A DNA stretch of 64,000 bases, from the NCBI GenBank assembly GCA_965200375.1, contig OZ241353.1, forward strand, positions 2,170,001 to 2,234,000, given 5' to 3'. The notes below the pieces were generated by a model. The model searched no databases. It was not told where the DNA came from and saw only the letters and a program-made list of their open reading frames with translations. Positions within the stretch are counted from its first letter, which is position 1. Each line of letters starts with the position of its first letter. Below are positions 19,322 to 27,252 of this stretch, piece after piece. The translations under genes were made by a program, and so were the position numbers. Source of the stretch: VXYL01 sp965200375. Lineage in GTDB: Bacteria; Pseudomonadota; Gammaproteobacteria; Pseudomonadales; Azotimanducaceae.

Positions 19322-19780
19322 GTGGGGCGCATCCGCACCGGCGCGCGCGGGCGCCGCGGCCGGCGAGCCGCGCCGGGCTTCACGCTGCTCGAGGCCATCG
19401 TCTCGCTGGTCGTTATGGCCGTCGCCGGCGGTGCGCTGTACGGCCTCTTCGGCACCAATCTCCTGGCCCTCGGGCGCAGCGGCGAGATCGCGGCGCAGGA
19501 CCCCGTGGTGCGCCATGCGTTGGTGCGGCTGGCGGCCGTCGACCCGTGGCAGGAGAGCCAGGGCGCGTTCGCCCACGACGGCTTCGAGGTGGCGTGGCAG
19601 GCCCGCCTGGCTGCGCCAGTGCGCCAGGGGCAAGGGTCGAACGGCGCTGGCGACTACGACCTCGGCCTGTACGACGTCGAGTTCGCCGTCTCCAAGGAAG
19701 GTCGGCGGCTGGGCGTCTGGCGGACGCGCCTCGTCGGCTACCGCAACGCCCGCGGGCTGACGGCAGAACCCCGTGCCTGA
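19322..19780 (+). CDS. gspI: Type II secretion minor pseudopilin GspI
   Basis: A minor pseudopilin with the motif APG|FTLLEAIVSLVVMAVAGGAL. The start is taken as the GTG at 19322, 5 bases after gspH, giving 152 residues with a basic Arg/Gly leader. It ends within the start of gspJ (8-base overlap). Order and length fit GspI, but the C-terminal part shows no strong signature. Confidence 0.82.
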   Translation: MGRIRTGARGRRGRRAAPGFTLLEAIVSLVVMAVAGGALYGLFGTNLLALGRSGEIAAQDPVVRHALVRLAAVDPWQESQGAFAHDGFEVAWQARLAAPVRQGQGSNGAGDYDLGLYDVEFAVSKEGRRLGVWRTRLVGYRNARGLTAEPRA

Positions 19781-20405
19781 GCCAGACGTCCACACCGTGC
19801 CGGCGCGAGCCGTCGGACGCCCTGCCGGCACGTCGCCAGCGCGCCCCGCGCATGGCCTCACCTTGATGGAGCTGCTGGTCGCGCTGGTGCTGGTGTCCAT
19901 GCTGGGTACGCTGCTGGTGCAGAGCATCGGCTTCTTCGCCGCCCGCTACGAGACGGTGCAGCGGGTCGCTCGGGACGCCGCTCGCGCTGGTCTGCGCCAG
20001 CAGTGGTTCGCCGCGTCCGTCCACGGGCTGGTGCCGGAGGGCGTGGAGGCGCGGCGCTTCGAGGGTGCGCCAGCAGAGTTCCAGGGCACCACCCTGGTGC
20101 CGCTGGAGGCCGCCGCCGGCATGCCGGTGACCGTGCGTTGGAGCATTGCCGCCGAGGCCGGCGGCGCACTGGCCGTCGGCTACGCCGAAGACCGCGGCCC
20201 GCGCCGCCGGGTACTGGCGCAGGAAGCCCCGCTGGCATTCTGGTACGCCGATGCCGATGGCGCCTGGCACGACCGCTGGCCGCCGCCGGGCAGCCCCGAG
20301 TGGACCCCCAGCCAGGTGCGGCTGGCGGCCGGCGGGCGGACGCTGTGGCTGGCCGCCGTGGACGCGACGCCGCTGCCGCGCATCACCCAGCGCGCGCTGC
20401 GATGA
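19773..20405 (+). CDS. gspJ: Type II secretion minor pseudopilin GspJ
   Basis: A minor pseudopilin with the motif AHG|LTLMELLVALVLVSMLGTLL (Glu at +5) and 210 residues, the size expected for GspJ. The start is the GTG at 19773 inside gspI. Its TGA stop overlaps the ATG of gspK (ATGA at 20402). It belongs to the H-I-J-K tip complex of the pseudopilus. Confidence 0.85.
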   Translation: MPEPDVHTVPARAVGRPAGTSPARPAHGLTLMELLVALVLVSMLGTLLVQSIGFFAARYETVQRVARDAARAGLRQQWFAASVHGLVPEGVEARRFEGAPAEFQGTTLVPLEAAAGMPVTVRWSIAAEAGGALAVGYAEDRGPRRRVLAQEAPLAFWYADADGAWHDRWPPPGSPEWTPSQVRLAAGGRTLWLAAVDATPLPRITQRALR

Positions 20406-21511
20406 CGCGGCCTTTGGCCAGGACGCGGCCTTTGGCCAGGACGCGGCCTTTGGCCAGGACGCGGCCTCCGGCCAGCCGCCGGCTGCCGCCCCGCCCCCGC
20501 GCCGCCGGCTTCGTGCTCGCGGCCACGCTGTGGGCGCTGGCCGCGCTGGCGATCCTGGCGAGCTACGTGGACGGCGTCGTGGCCGCCGAGGTGGAACGGG
20601 CCCGCTTGGCCCGCGCCGCCCTGCAGCTGGAGCTCGACCAGCGCGCCACCGAGGCGACGCTGCTGTTCCTGCTGGCGACGGAACGGCGCAACCACCGCGC
20701 CGTGCTGCTCACCGTCGGCGACGCCGCGGCGGCGCCGGCTCGGCAGGCGAGCGGCCAGCTCGGCATCGCCGGCCAGGCCTACGCCGGCTTCGGCGACGTG
20801 GCCTTCTCGGTGCAGGACGAGAGCGGCCTGGTGTCCGTGAATCTGCCGGGCGAACCGGCGTTCGCGGCGTTGCTGCGTCGCGTCGGCGTGCCGCGCCCGG
20901 ATGCCGATCGGGCCGTGGCGCGTCTGCGCGACTACATCGACGTGGACGACGCGCTGTCTCTGGGGGGCGCCGAACGCTTCGACTACGTCCGGCGCGATCT
21001 GGCGCCGCCGAAGAACCACCAGCTGGCGGCGCCGATGGAGCTGCGCCGGGTGCTGGGCCTCGACGAAGCCGTCGCTGCTCGGCAGTGGCGGCGGCTGCTG
21101 CCGCTGCTGACGCCACGGGTGACCGTCGGCTACAATTTCAACACCATGCGCGCCGAGGCGATGGCGGCATTGCTGGGCGTGGACGAAGCTGCCGTGGCGC
21201 CCCTGCTGGCGGCCCGGGCCGAACGCCCGATTGCCGGTTTGGCGGACGTCCAGGCGCTGACCGGCGCGCTGCCGGCGCTGGATCCGGAACTGGTGGTGCC
21301 AGTTCCCAGCAACGCCCTGCGTCTGGCGTTCTGGCGCCGCGGCGCCGACAGCCGCACCGTGGTGGGCATTACGCTCACGCCGGCGGCGCAGGCCGCCCCT
21401 TGGCGGAAGGAGTACCGCTATTCGGAACCTCTGGCGGAAGGGCAGCTGGTGGCAGGCGGTGTCCCGGAGGCGCCGGCAACGCCGCTTCTTCGGTCGGTCC
21501 GGGCAGTCTGA
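20402..21511 (+). CDS. gspK: Type II secretion minor pseudopilin GspK
   Basis: The large tip pseudopilin, 369 residues. The hydrophobic segment AAGFVLAATLWALAALAILA lacks the +5 Glu, as is normal for GspK. The body has the helix-hairpin-helix-like region RLRDYIDVDDA and NHQLAAPMELRRVLGLDEA, then YNFNTMRAEAMAALLGVDEA and PIAGLADVQALTGAL. The N-terminal leader is four copies of a TRPLAR-like hexapeptide encoded by 18-bp repeats (20405-20476), which is unusual for a prepilin leader but keeps it highly basic. Confidence 0.9.
   Translation: MTRPLARTRPLARTRPLARTRPPASRRLPPRPRAAGFVLAATLWALAALAILASYVDGVVAAEVERARLARAALQLELDQRATEATLLFLLATERRNHRAVLLTVGDAAAAPARQASGQLGIAGQAYAGFGDVAFSVQDESGLVSVNLPGEPAFAALLRRVGVPRPDADRAVARLRDYIDVDDALSLGGAERFDYVRRDLAPPKNHQLAAPMELRRVLGLDEAVAARQWRRLLPLLTPRVTVGYNFNTMRAEAMAALLGVDEAAVAPLLAARAERPIAGLADVQALTGALPALDPELVVPVPSNALRLAFWRRGADSRTVVGITLTPAAQAAPWRKEYRYSEPLAEGQLVAGGVPEAPATPLLRSVRAV
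20405..20476. repeat. 18-bp minisatellite x4 at the 5' end of gspK
   Basis: Four head-to-tail units of 18 bases (ACGCGGCCTTTGGCCAGG and one variant) begin right after the gspK start codon. Each adds the residues TRPLAR. The first three units are identical, which indicates recent slippage or unequal exchange. Confidence 0.92.
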
Positions 21512-22616
21512 CCTGCCGGGCCGGCTGCGCCGCGGCAAGCGGCCCAACGTCCTGCAAACCCGCGACGCCGTGGCGCTGCTGCCGGTGCGCTTCCGGCACC
21601 CGCACTGGATCGTCGGCCGGGACCTGTGCCTCTACCGGCACCAGAGCTTCGCCAACGTGCCCGCGAACCGCCGCCCGGCGGCGCTGCGCTTGCAGCTGCC
21701 GACGTGGAGCCCCTTCGCCAACACCGGCCATCACTGCGTCTGGGCCGGCGCCGAGGCGATGGTGTGGCTTTGGGATGCCGACGCCGTGCAGGTGGACGCC
21801 GCGGCCGTCGCCGGCTTCGACGCCCGCCATGCCGCTGCTGCGCGGGTGCGCCCGGAGACGGTGTTCCACTCCCGCCAGCAGGACGGCGCCTGTCTGGTGC
21901 GCTGCCATGCGGGCGCCGAGCTGCAGTTCTGGCGGGGCGCCGTGCTGGTGGATTCGTTCTGGTCCTCGGAGATGCCGGACCAGAGCCGCCAGGCTTGGTT
22001 CCTCGAGCGCCAGGGCCTCGCCGCCGCGACGCCGCTGCCGGCGCCATTGGAACCAGCCGCCTTGGCCGAGCCGTGGGCCAGCCCGGTGCGGCCGGCGGAC
22101 TGGCTGGCGGCCCGGGAGTGGCCGCTGGCGGTTGCCGCTCTCGCCCTGCTGCTGGCCGCCGCGTTGTGGCACGAGACGCGCTACCGGAAGGTCTCCGCCG
22201 CCAGCGAAGCCGTGCAGGCGGAGTTCGCCGCCCGCCAGGACGAGCTGGGTCCGGTGCTGGCTGGCAGGGCGGAGCTGCTGCGCCTGCGGCGGCAGACCAA
22301 GGCCATGGCCGCGATTCTCGCCGAGCCCTCCCAGGCGCGCGTCATGGGTCTGGTGGATCAGGCGTTGCCAAGCGCCGGGGCCCGCTTCCGCCAATGGCGC
22401 TACCAGCAAGGCGAGCTGCGGGTGCTGGTGGCGGACCAGGAACTGGATCCCGTGGCCTACGTCCAGGCTCTGGAGCCGCATTTCGCCAGCGTCGAGGTGG
22501 GCGCGTCCCAGCGTCGTGGCGGCGGGGGCCAGGAGGAGAGCATCGAGATCGTGTTGCGGCTGGCGCCGGGTGCGTTCGGGCTGCCGTCCGATGCTTCCCG
22601 GGGACCCCGTCCGTGA
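21459..22616 (+). CDS. gspL: Type II secretion assembly protein GspL-like
   Basis: This fits GspL by position and architecture: an N-terminal cytoplasmic region of about 215 residues, one membrane span (WPLAVAALALLLAAALW), then a periplasmic ferredoxin-like region (EAVQAEFAARQDELGPV to VASVEVG). GspL recruits GspE to the membrane. The start is the GTG at 21459, overlapping gspK by 53 bases, so a later start cannot be excluded. Sequence similarity to classical GspL is weak; the call depends on gene order. 385 residues. Confidence 0.75.
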   Translation: MSRRRRQRRFFGRSGQSDLPGRLRRGKRPNVLQTRDAVALLPVRFRHPHWIVGRDLCLYRHQSFANVPANRRPAALRLQLPTWSPFANTGHHCVWAGAEAMVWLWDADAVQVDAAAVAGFDARHAAAARVRPETVFHSRQQDGACLVRCHAGAELQFWRGAVLVDSFWSSEMPDQSRQAWFLERQGLAAATPLPAPLEPAALAEPWASPVRPADWLAAREWPLAVAALALLLAAALWHETRYRKVSAASEAVQAEFAARQDELGPVLAGRAELLRLRRQTKAMAAILAEPSQARVMGLVDQALPSAGARFRQWRYQQGELRVLVADQELDPVAYVQALEPHFASVEVGASQRRGGGGQEESIEIVLRLAPGAFGLPSDASRGPRP

Positions 22617-23257
22617 GCGCCGCCCCGGTGCGCCGGATCACCGGCCTCGCCGCGCTGGACCGTGCGCTGGCGCGGGCAGCCGAGGAGTTCGCCGGCAGCC
22701 CCCGCTTGCGCTTGGGCGGCTACCTCGCGCTGGCGCTGCTGCTGGCGTACTGGCTGCTGGTGCGCAGCGCGGATCTGGCGGCTGCCGGGGCGGACCACGC
22801 CGCCGCTGCGGAGCGCCTGCAACGGGCCGAGGCGTTGTTGGCGACGCAGGACTGGCAGCAGCGCCTGGCCGCCGCAGCCGCGGCCGATGCGGCCCTCGAG
22901 GGGCGGTTCTGGAAGGCCCAGACGCCGGCCCAGGCCCAGGCCCAGCTGCGCAAGGCGCTGGCGGACATTGCCGCCGAGGCGGGGGTCCGCGAACCCCGTC
23001 TGCAATCCGGCATCGGCCAGCCGGTGCCGGCCGCGCCCGGCCTGTGGCGGGCGCAGGTGCGGCTCGCCGGCGGCTACCCGAGCGGCGGCGAACTCCGCCT
23101 GCTCCACGCCCTGGCGATGCAGGAGAAGAAGATCGTCGTGGACCGCCTGGATATCACCCCGGGACGCTCCAACCGCCTGCTGCTGTTGGCATCGGCCTAC
23201 TTCGTCGGTTTGGCGCCCCCGGCCGGCGGCGCCGGGGCCGACTCCGAGAGCCAATAA
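22613..23257 (+). CDS. gspM: Type II secretion assembly protein GspM-like
   Basis: A 214-residue bitopic protein with a short cytoplasmic N-terminus, one span (LGGYLALALLLAYWLLV), a coiled-coil Ala-rich segment (residues about 60-105) and a periplasmic domain of GspM type (SGGELRLLHALAMQEKKIVV). The GTG at 22613 overlaps the gspL stop (GTGA). GspM pairs with GspL in the assembly platform. Assignment is by topology and order. Confidence 0.78.
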   Translation: MSAAPVRRITGLAALDRALARAAEEFAGSPRLRLGGYLALALLLAYWLLVRSADLAAAGADHAAAAERLQRAEALLATQDWQQRLAAAAAADAALEGRFWKAQTPAQAQAQLRKALADIAAEAGVREPRLQSGIGQPVPAAPGLWRAQVRLAGGYPSGGELRLLHALAMQEKKIVVDRLDITPGRSNRLLLLASAYFVGLAPPAGGAGADSESQ

Positions 23258-23258
23258 G

Positions 23259-23822
23259 GTGGCGGAGGAGGGCGCCAGGGCGCTCGCAGGCCCAGACCCG
23301 GCCGGCGCCGGGCTGCGCTTGCTGCGCCGGGGCCGCGATCTGGCGACACGCCGCTGGCCGCTGGCGCCGGCCATGGCTCTGTGCCTGGCGTCGGCGGTCG
23401 CTGGCATCGCCCTGCCGGTGGCCAGGCCGTCGCCGGCCGTGGGGGAGGAGGCCGATCCGCTTGGCGCCCTGCCGGCGGCCGCGGCGGCAGGCGAGGACCT
23501 TTCCGCCTTCCTGGCCAGCCGGCGCTGGGGCATTTCGTTCGCGGAAGCCTATCCGGCGGCATCGCCGACGGCGGCGGCAACGGGCATCAATCCGGCGTTG
23601 GCGGCGCTGGGATTCGTCGGCGTCACCGTCCACGGCGGCGCCTTCCGGGCGCTGGTGCTGGTGGACGGCGGCGTCGTTCGCCTGACGGCCGGCGACGTGT
23701 TGCCGGACGGCCAGACGCTTGCCGCCGTGGACGCCAACACCGTCGCCATCCGAACGCCGGGCGGCGACGAGCGGGTGCTGGTATTGTTCCCGCCCGTGGC
23801 CACCGAAGCCACATTGGAATGA
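23259..23822 (+). CDS. gspC: Type II secretion GspC-like inner membrane protein (HR domain)
   Basis: A 187-residue protein starting at the GTG at 23259, two bases after gspM. It has one membrane span (PLAPAMALCLASAVAGIAL) and a periplasmic domain with the beta-rich pattern VTVHGGAFRALVLVDGGVVR, GDVLPDGQTLAAVDANTVAI, which matches the homology-region fold of GspC/PilP. GspC links the inner-membrane platform to the GspD secretin. There is no PDZ domain, so this is a short form. GspN is an alternative name, but GspN proteins are usually longer. Confidence 0.72.
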   Translation: MAEEGARALAGPDPAGAGLRLLRRGRDLATRRWPLAPAMALCLASAVAGIALPVARPSPAVGEEADPLGALPAAAAAGEDLSAFLASRRWGISFAEAYPAASPTAAATGINPALAALGFVGVTVHGGAFRALVLVDGGVVRLTAGDVLPDGQTLAAVDANTVAIRTPGGDERVLVLFPPVATEATLE

Positions 23823-23879
23823 TGGCCCAGATCGGCATCCGTGCCGCCATCTCGTCGTCGTTGCGGTCGGGTTGGCACA
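23823..23879. other. gspC-element junction, possible decayed element end
   Basis: The last bases before the CTAG at 23880 (TTGCGGTCGGGTTGGCACAC) resemble the right end of the repeat element (GGAAGCGGCACACTAG). This could be the remnant of a further, truncated unit. No gene or promoter is visible. Confidence 0.35.
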
Positions 23880-24043
23880 CTAGCGGTTCGATTCCGAATT
23901 GACATGGCAAATGGCATGTTCGTCTGTCGTCGCCTCGGCGTGCGCTGCTTGAGGATGTGCCGCCCCGCAAGGCCGCCGGCATCCCGGCCCTGCGACGAAA
24001 CCCGCCCGCTGGAACACACGTCATTTTGGAAGCGGCACACTAG
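23880..24043 (-). mobile_element. 160-bp CTAG-bordered element (family A), tandem unit 1
   Basis: Bounded by CTAG at 23880 and 24040. It is in the opposite orientation to the copies at 8741 and 26690. It starts CTAGCGGTTCGATTCCGAATT and ends GGAAGCGGCACACTAG. It shares GACATGGCAAATGGC and GTGCCGCCCCGCAAGGCCG with the other family A units. It lies between gspC and gspD and shares its right CTAG with the next unit. Confidence 0.8.
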
Positions 24044-24203
24044 GGGTTCGATTCGGAATTGACATGGCAAATGGCACGTTCGTCTGTCGTCGCCTCGGCG
24101 TGCGCTGCTTGAGGATGTGCCGCCCCGCAAGGCCGCCGGCATCCCGGCCCTGCGACGAAACCCGCCCGCTGGAACACGCGTCATTCTGGAAGCGGCACAC
24201 TAG
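24040..24203 (-). mobile_element. 160-bp CTAG-bordered element (family A), tandem unit 2
   Basis: Head-to-tail with the preceding unit, again exactly 160 bases between CTAG borders (24040 and 24200). The two units differ at only a few positions, for example GGCATG versus GGCACG and CACACGTCATT versus CACGCGTCATT. Together they push gspD about 450 bases away from gspC within the same operon. Confidence 0.8.
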
Positions 24204-24276
24204 CGGCGCACCCCGTGCCGTTCGTGCGCCTTTCCGGCGGGCTGCCACCCGCCCGAGCCGCTACGGAGCGCTTGCC

Positions 24277-26364
24277 ATGCGGAACACGGCCCTGCCGGCG
24301 GCCCTTGCCGTGCTGCTGCTTGCCGGCGCCTGCGCCCGGCTGCAGACGCTGCCCTTCCCGGAGCCCGTGCGCCCGCCCAAGCCGCCGCCGAGCGCTGCCC
24401 AGGACAGCGTGGCGGCAGCACCGGAGGCGGGCGCCCTGGTTGTGGAACCGGCGCCGGGCCTCGAGGTGGCCCGGCACGCCGTGCTCGGCAGCGTCGATCC
24501 GCTGGGGCGCAACCTGACGGGCGATCCCATCGGCCCGGTGAAGTTCAACAACGCGCCGCTCTCGGCGTTCATCAACGAGGCGTTCGGCGACCTCCTGGGC
24601 CTCTCCTTCCATGTGGCGCCGGCGCTGCGGGAGCGGCCGGACCTGGTCACCATGGGCATCAACAAGGCGCTGCCGCCGGCCGAGTTCTTCGTCACCGCCC
24701 GCCAGGTACTGCGGCACTACGGCGTGGACATCGTCCAGGAGGACACCCTCCTGACCTTCGTCGCCAGCGACAGCGGCACCTCCCGGGAGATACCGCTGCT
24801 GATCACCGGCCGCGCCAGGCCCGAGGTGCCGGCCACCCATCGCACGGTGTTCCAGATGGTGCCCATGCGCGCCGCCGACGCCGGCTTCATGATGCAGCTG
24901 CTGAGCCAGATCTTCGGCCAGCAGGTGCAGGCGGAGCCGAACCGCCAGCACAACCTGCTGCTGCTGCGGGGCAATGCGGACATGGTCGCCCGGGCGGTCA
25001 GGATGGTCGAGCTCTTGGACCAGCCGCGCATGACCGATCAGCGCGCCGTGGTGTTGAAGCCGGCGTTCCTGGGCGTTGCCGAGCTGGCCGAAGCGCTGCG
25101 CGACGTGCTGAGCGCCGAGGGTTATCAAACCGGCGTTGGCGATGCCGTGGCGGCCAGCGTGGCGCTGCTGCCGCTGGAGAGCGCCAGCCAGCTGGTGGTG
25201 TTCGCCCGGGACCCGGCGGCGTTGCAGCACGCCGAAGCGTGGGCGCGAACGCTGGATACGCGCCGCCAAGGCGCCATCGACGATGCCTGGTTCACCTACC
25301 AGGTGCGCAACACCCAGGCCAGTGCGCTCACCGACACCTTGAACGGCATGCTGGAGTTGGAGGACGGCGCCGCGCCGGCGGCCGGGGCCAGGGGCCAGCG
25401 CCCCGCAGCCGCCAGCGCCGGCGCCAGTGCCACGGCCGGGGCCAGCGGCAGCGGCCGGCAGGGCCGCTTCGTGGTGGACGCGAACAGCAACATGCTGCTG
25501 TTCCGCGGCACCGGCAAGGAGTGGGGCAACATCCTCGCCGTGCTGGAGGAGCTGGACAGGCCGGCGCCCTCGGTGCTGATCGAGCTGCTGGTGGCGGAGG
25601 TGACCACCCGCGACGAGCGCGGCTCCGGCGTCGAGTTCCTGTTCAAGAGCGGCGTCGGCGATCTGCGCGCCAGGGGCGGCACGCTCACCAAGCTGGGCGT
25701 GGACGGCCGCGGCCTCTCCCTGCCCCTCGACAGCGCCGGGCAGACCCGCGCCATGCTCAACATGTTCTACGAGGACAGCCGGGTGGCCATCCGCTCCAAC
25801 GTGCGCCTGGTGGTGCGGAGCGGCGGCACCGGCACCTTCGACGTGGGCAACGAGATCCCCACCATCTACCAGAACACCACCTCCGCGGTGCAGGTGGGCG
25901 GCACCAGCGCCATCACCCAGCAGGTGCAGTACCGCAAGACCGGCGTGCTGCTGGAGATCACGCCGACGGTGCAGGCGAACGGCCTGGTGGACGTGGACAT
26001 CCAGGGCGAGCTCAGCGAGGCGCGGCCCACCGCGAACACCAGCCTGACCGGCACGCCGACCATTCTGAACCGCCAGCTCAGCACCAGCCTGACGCTGCGC
26101 GACGGCGGCTCGCTGCTGATGGGCGGCCTCACGTCCATCAACCAGAGCGACGGCGCCACCGGCGTGCCGGGCCTGGCCCGCATCCCGCTGCTCGGCCGCC
26201 TGTTCCGGGTGGATTCCTTCCAGGAGGACCGCACCGAGCTGGTGCTGCTGGTGATCCCCTACGTGATCGCGGACCACGACGAGGGCCGGGAGCTCACCCA
26301 GCGCATCGAGCAGGGGCTGGAGCTCCACCAGCGCTTCGGGGCGCCGGGCCAGGCGGACAGGTAG
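24277..26364 (+). CDS. gspD: Type II secretion outer membrane secretin GspD
   Basis: The secretin channel of the T2SS, 695 residues. The signal peptide is of lipoprotein type (LPAALAVLLLAGAC), so the protein may be lipidated at about residue 19. An N0 domain (PVKFNNAPLSAFINEAFGDLLGLSF) is followed by N1-N3 repeats (MVPMRAADAGFMMQLLSQIF; FTYQVRNTQASALTDTLNGM) with a Gly/Ala/Ser-rich loop (residues about 366-390). The secretin domain has VEITPTVQ-type LLEITPTVQANG, PTILNRQLSTSLTLRDGGS and VPGLARIPLLGRLF. The ATG at 24277 has an upstream CGGAG. Unusually it closes the operon rather than opening it. Confidence 0.96.
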   Translation: MRNTALPAALAVLLLAGACARLQTLPFPEPVRPPKPPPSAAQDSVAAAPEAGALVVEPAPGLEVARHAVLGSVDPLGRNLTGDPIGPVKFNNAPLSAFINEAFGDLLGLSFHVAPALRERPDLVTMGINKALPPAEFFVTARQVLRHYGVDIVQEDTLLTFVASDSGTSREIPLLITGRARPEVPATHRTVFQMVPMRAADAGFMMQLLSQIFGQQVQAEPNRQHNLLLLRGNADMVARAVRMVELLDQPRMTDQRAVVLKPAFLGVAELAEALRDVLSAEGYQTGVGDAVAASVALLPLESASQLVVFARDPAALQHAEAWARTLDTRRQGAIDDAWFTYQVRNTQASALTDTLNGMLELEDGAAPAAGARGQRPAAASAGASATAGASGSGRQGRFVVDANSNMLLFRGTGKEWGNILAVLEELDRPAPSVLIELLVAEVTTRDERGSGVEFLFKSGVGDLRARGGTLTKLGVDGRGLSLPLDSAGQTRAMLNMFYEDSRVAIRSNVRLVVRSGGTGTFDVGNEIPTIYQNTTSAVQVGGTSAITQQVQYRKTGVLLEITPTVQANGLVDVDIQGELSEARPTANTSLTGTPTILNRQLSTSLTLRDGGSLLMGGLTSINQSDGATGVPGLARIPLLGRLFRVDSFQEDRTELVLLVIPYVIADHDEGRELTQRIEQGLELHQRFGAPGQADR

Positions 26365-26423
26365 GCTGCGGCGGGCGCGGACAGCTGCGAAGGCTGCGAC
26401 ACTGACGGCGGCGAGGATCGACT

Positions 26424-26693
26424 ATGGGCGAGAAGATCGAGCGGTGGGCCGCGGTGGTGGCGGTGGTGCTGGCACTGGTTGGGGCGACCTTCTATCTCGG
26501 CGAGGAACTGGGGGGCGTCAAGTCGGACGTGGCCGGCGTCAAGGCGGACGTGGCCGGCGTCAAGTCGGAAGTCGCGGACTTGCGGGGCAGCATGGAGGTC
26601 CTGTTCGCAGACATCCGCGCCGAACTGCGCGGCCAACGGCGCGACGTGGCCGACGTGCGCGAGCGCGTCTCGGCCCTCGAGGCGGGCAGCTAG
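26424..26693 (+). CDS. Small membrane-anchored coiled-coil protein (paralogue 1 of 3)
   Basis: 89 residues. A membrane span (WAAVVAVVLALVGATFYLG, residues 8-26) is followed by three heptads, GVKSDVA, GVKADVA, GVKSEVA, and a coiled coil ending RRDVADVRERVSALEAGS. The same architecture and the C-terminal DVRERVSALEA signature recur at 39117 and 57019. It resembles small bitopic proteins of unknown role found in multiple genomic copies. The TAG stop is inside the CTAG where a 160-bp element is joined. Confidence 0.7.
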   Translation: MGEKIERWAAVVAVVLALVGATFYLGEELGGVKSDVAGVKADVAGVKSEVADLRGSMEVLFADIRAELRGQRRDVADVRERVSALEAGS

Positions 26694-26854
26694 TGTGCCG
26701 CTTCCAGAACAACGTGCGTTCCAGTGGGACGGGTTTCGTCGCGGGGCCGTGACACCGGCGGCCTTGCGGGGCGGCACATCCTCAAGCAGCACGTGCCGAG
26801 GCGACGACAGACGGAACGCGCCATTGCCACGTCGATTCGGAATCGAACCACTAG
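26690..26854 (+). mobile_element. CTAG-bordered repeat element (family A), single copy, 161 bp
   Basis: Bounded by CTAG at 26690 and 26851. It begins CTAGTGTGCCGCTTCCAGAA and ends TCGGAATCGAACCACTAG. It is in the same orientation as the copy at 8741. The left CTAG provides the stop codon of the coiled-coil gene, so the gene ends exactly at the element border. Confidence 0.78.
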
Positions 26855-26979
26855 TGGACGGTGCCAAAGACATCTCCGCAAGCTACGAGTGAGGCGACTC
26901 GACATCGAGGCGCTCCGCGCCGACGTGCGCGAGGCCTTGGAGGTCCCAAGCCCAGGCGGACGGGTAGTGCTGCGGCGGG
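26855..26979 (+). other. Non-coding spacer with a decayed coiled-coil-like fragment
   Basis: No intact gene. A stretch at about 26905-26940 translates to LRADVREALEV, reminiscent of the DVRERVSALE end of the small coiled-coil family. The bases at 26951-26990 (CCAGGCGGACGGGTAGTGCTGCGGCGGGC...) closely match those after the gspD stop (26350-26385). This suggests a duplicated and degraded copy of the 26365-26693 region. Confidence 0.4.
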
Positions 26980-27026
26980 CGCGGACAGCTGCGAAAGGCT
27001 GCGAAAAAGGTGTTGCGGCGCACTCT

Positions 27027-27043
27027 CGACTAGTGCATAGTCG
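27027..27043. promoter_or_regulatory. Inverted repeat upstream of secreted-protein gene A (operator-like)
   Basis: CGACTA-GTGCA-TAGTCG, a perfect 6-bp inverted repeat about 70 bases upstream of the predicted -35 box. It is kept in all three tandem genes (also 29058-29074 and 31007-31023), even in the third copy where the surrounding leader has changed. This suggests a protein-binding site. Confidence 0.5.
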
Positions 27044-27113
27044 CCGCCGTCGGCCACAGGGAAGAGGCCTCTTCCTTGGTGAAGAAGCCTTGGTGAAGAA
27101 GGTTGAAGAGTCC

Positions 27114-27141
27114 TTGCCAAGCCGTTTTCGTCGTGCATAAT
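27114..27141 (+). promoter_or_regulatory. Predicted sigma-70-type promoter, secreted-protein gene A
   Basis: TTGCCA at 27114-27119 and CATAAT at 27136-27141 are separated by 16 bases. This would give a 5' leader of about 100 bases before the ATG at 27253. The ribosome-binding site AAGGAG lies at 27239-27244. Confidence 0.6.
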
Positions 27142-27252
27142 GCGCGGCAATCGGCCGTATGGCGCGGGAGGGCGTTTGGCTTCTCAAGGACGGCGGGCTG
27201 ATTCGGCGCGGCGACGTGCCGGTTTGACTGGGAACACTAAGGAGTAGCAAGA

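Noticed and set aside
23880..24203. Repeat element as a tRNA-derived gene because of the GGTTCGATTC motif
   Set aside because: The flanking bases do not form acceptor, D or anticodon stems, and the motif lies in the terminal inverted repeat.
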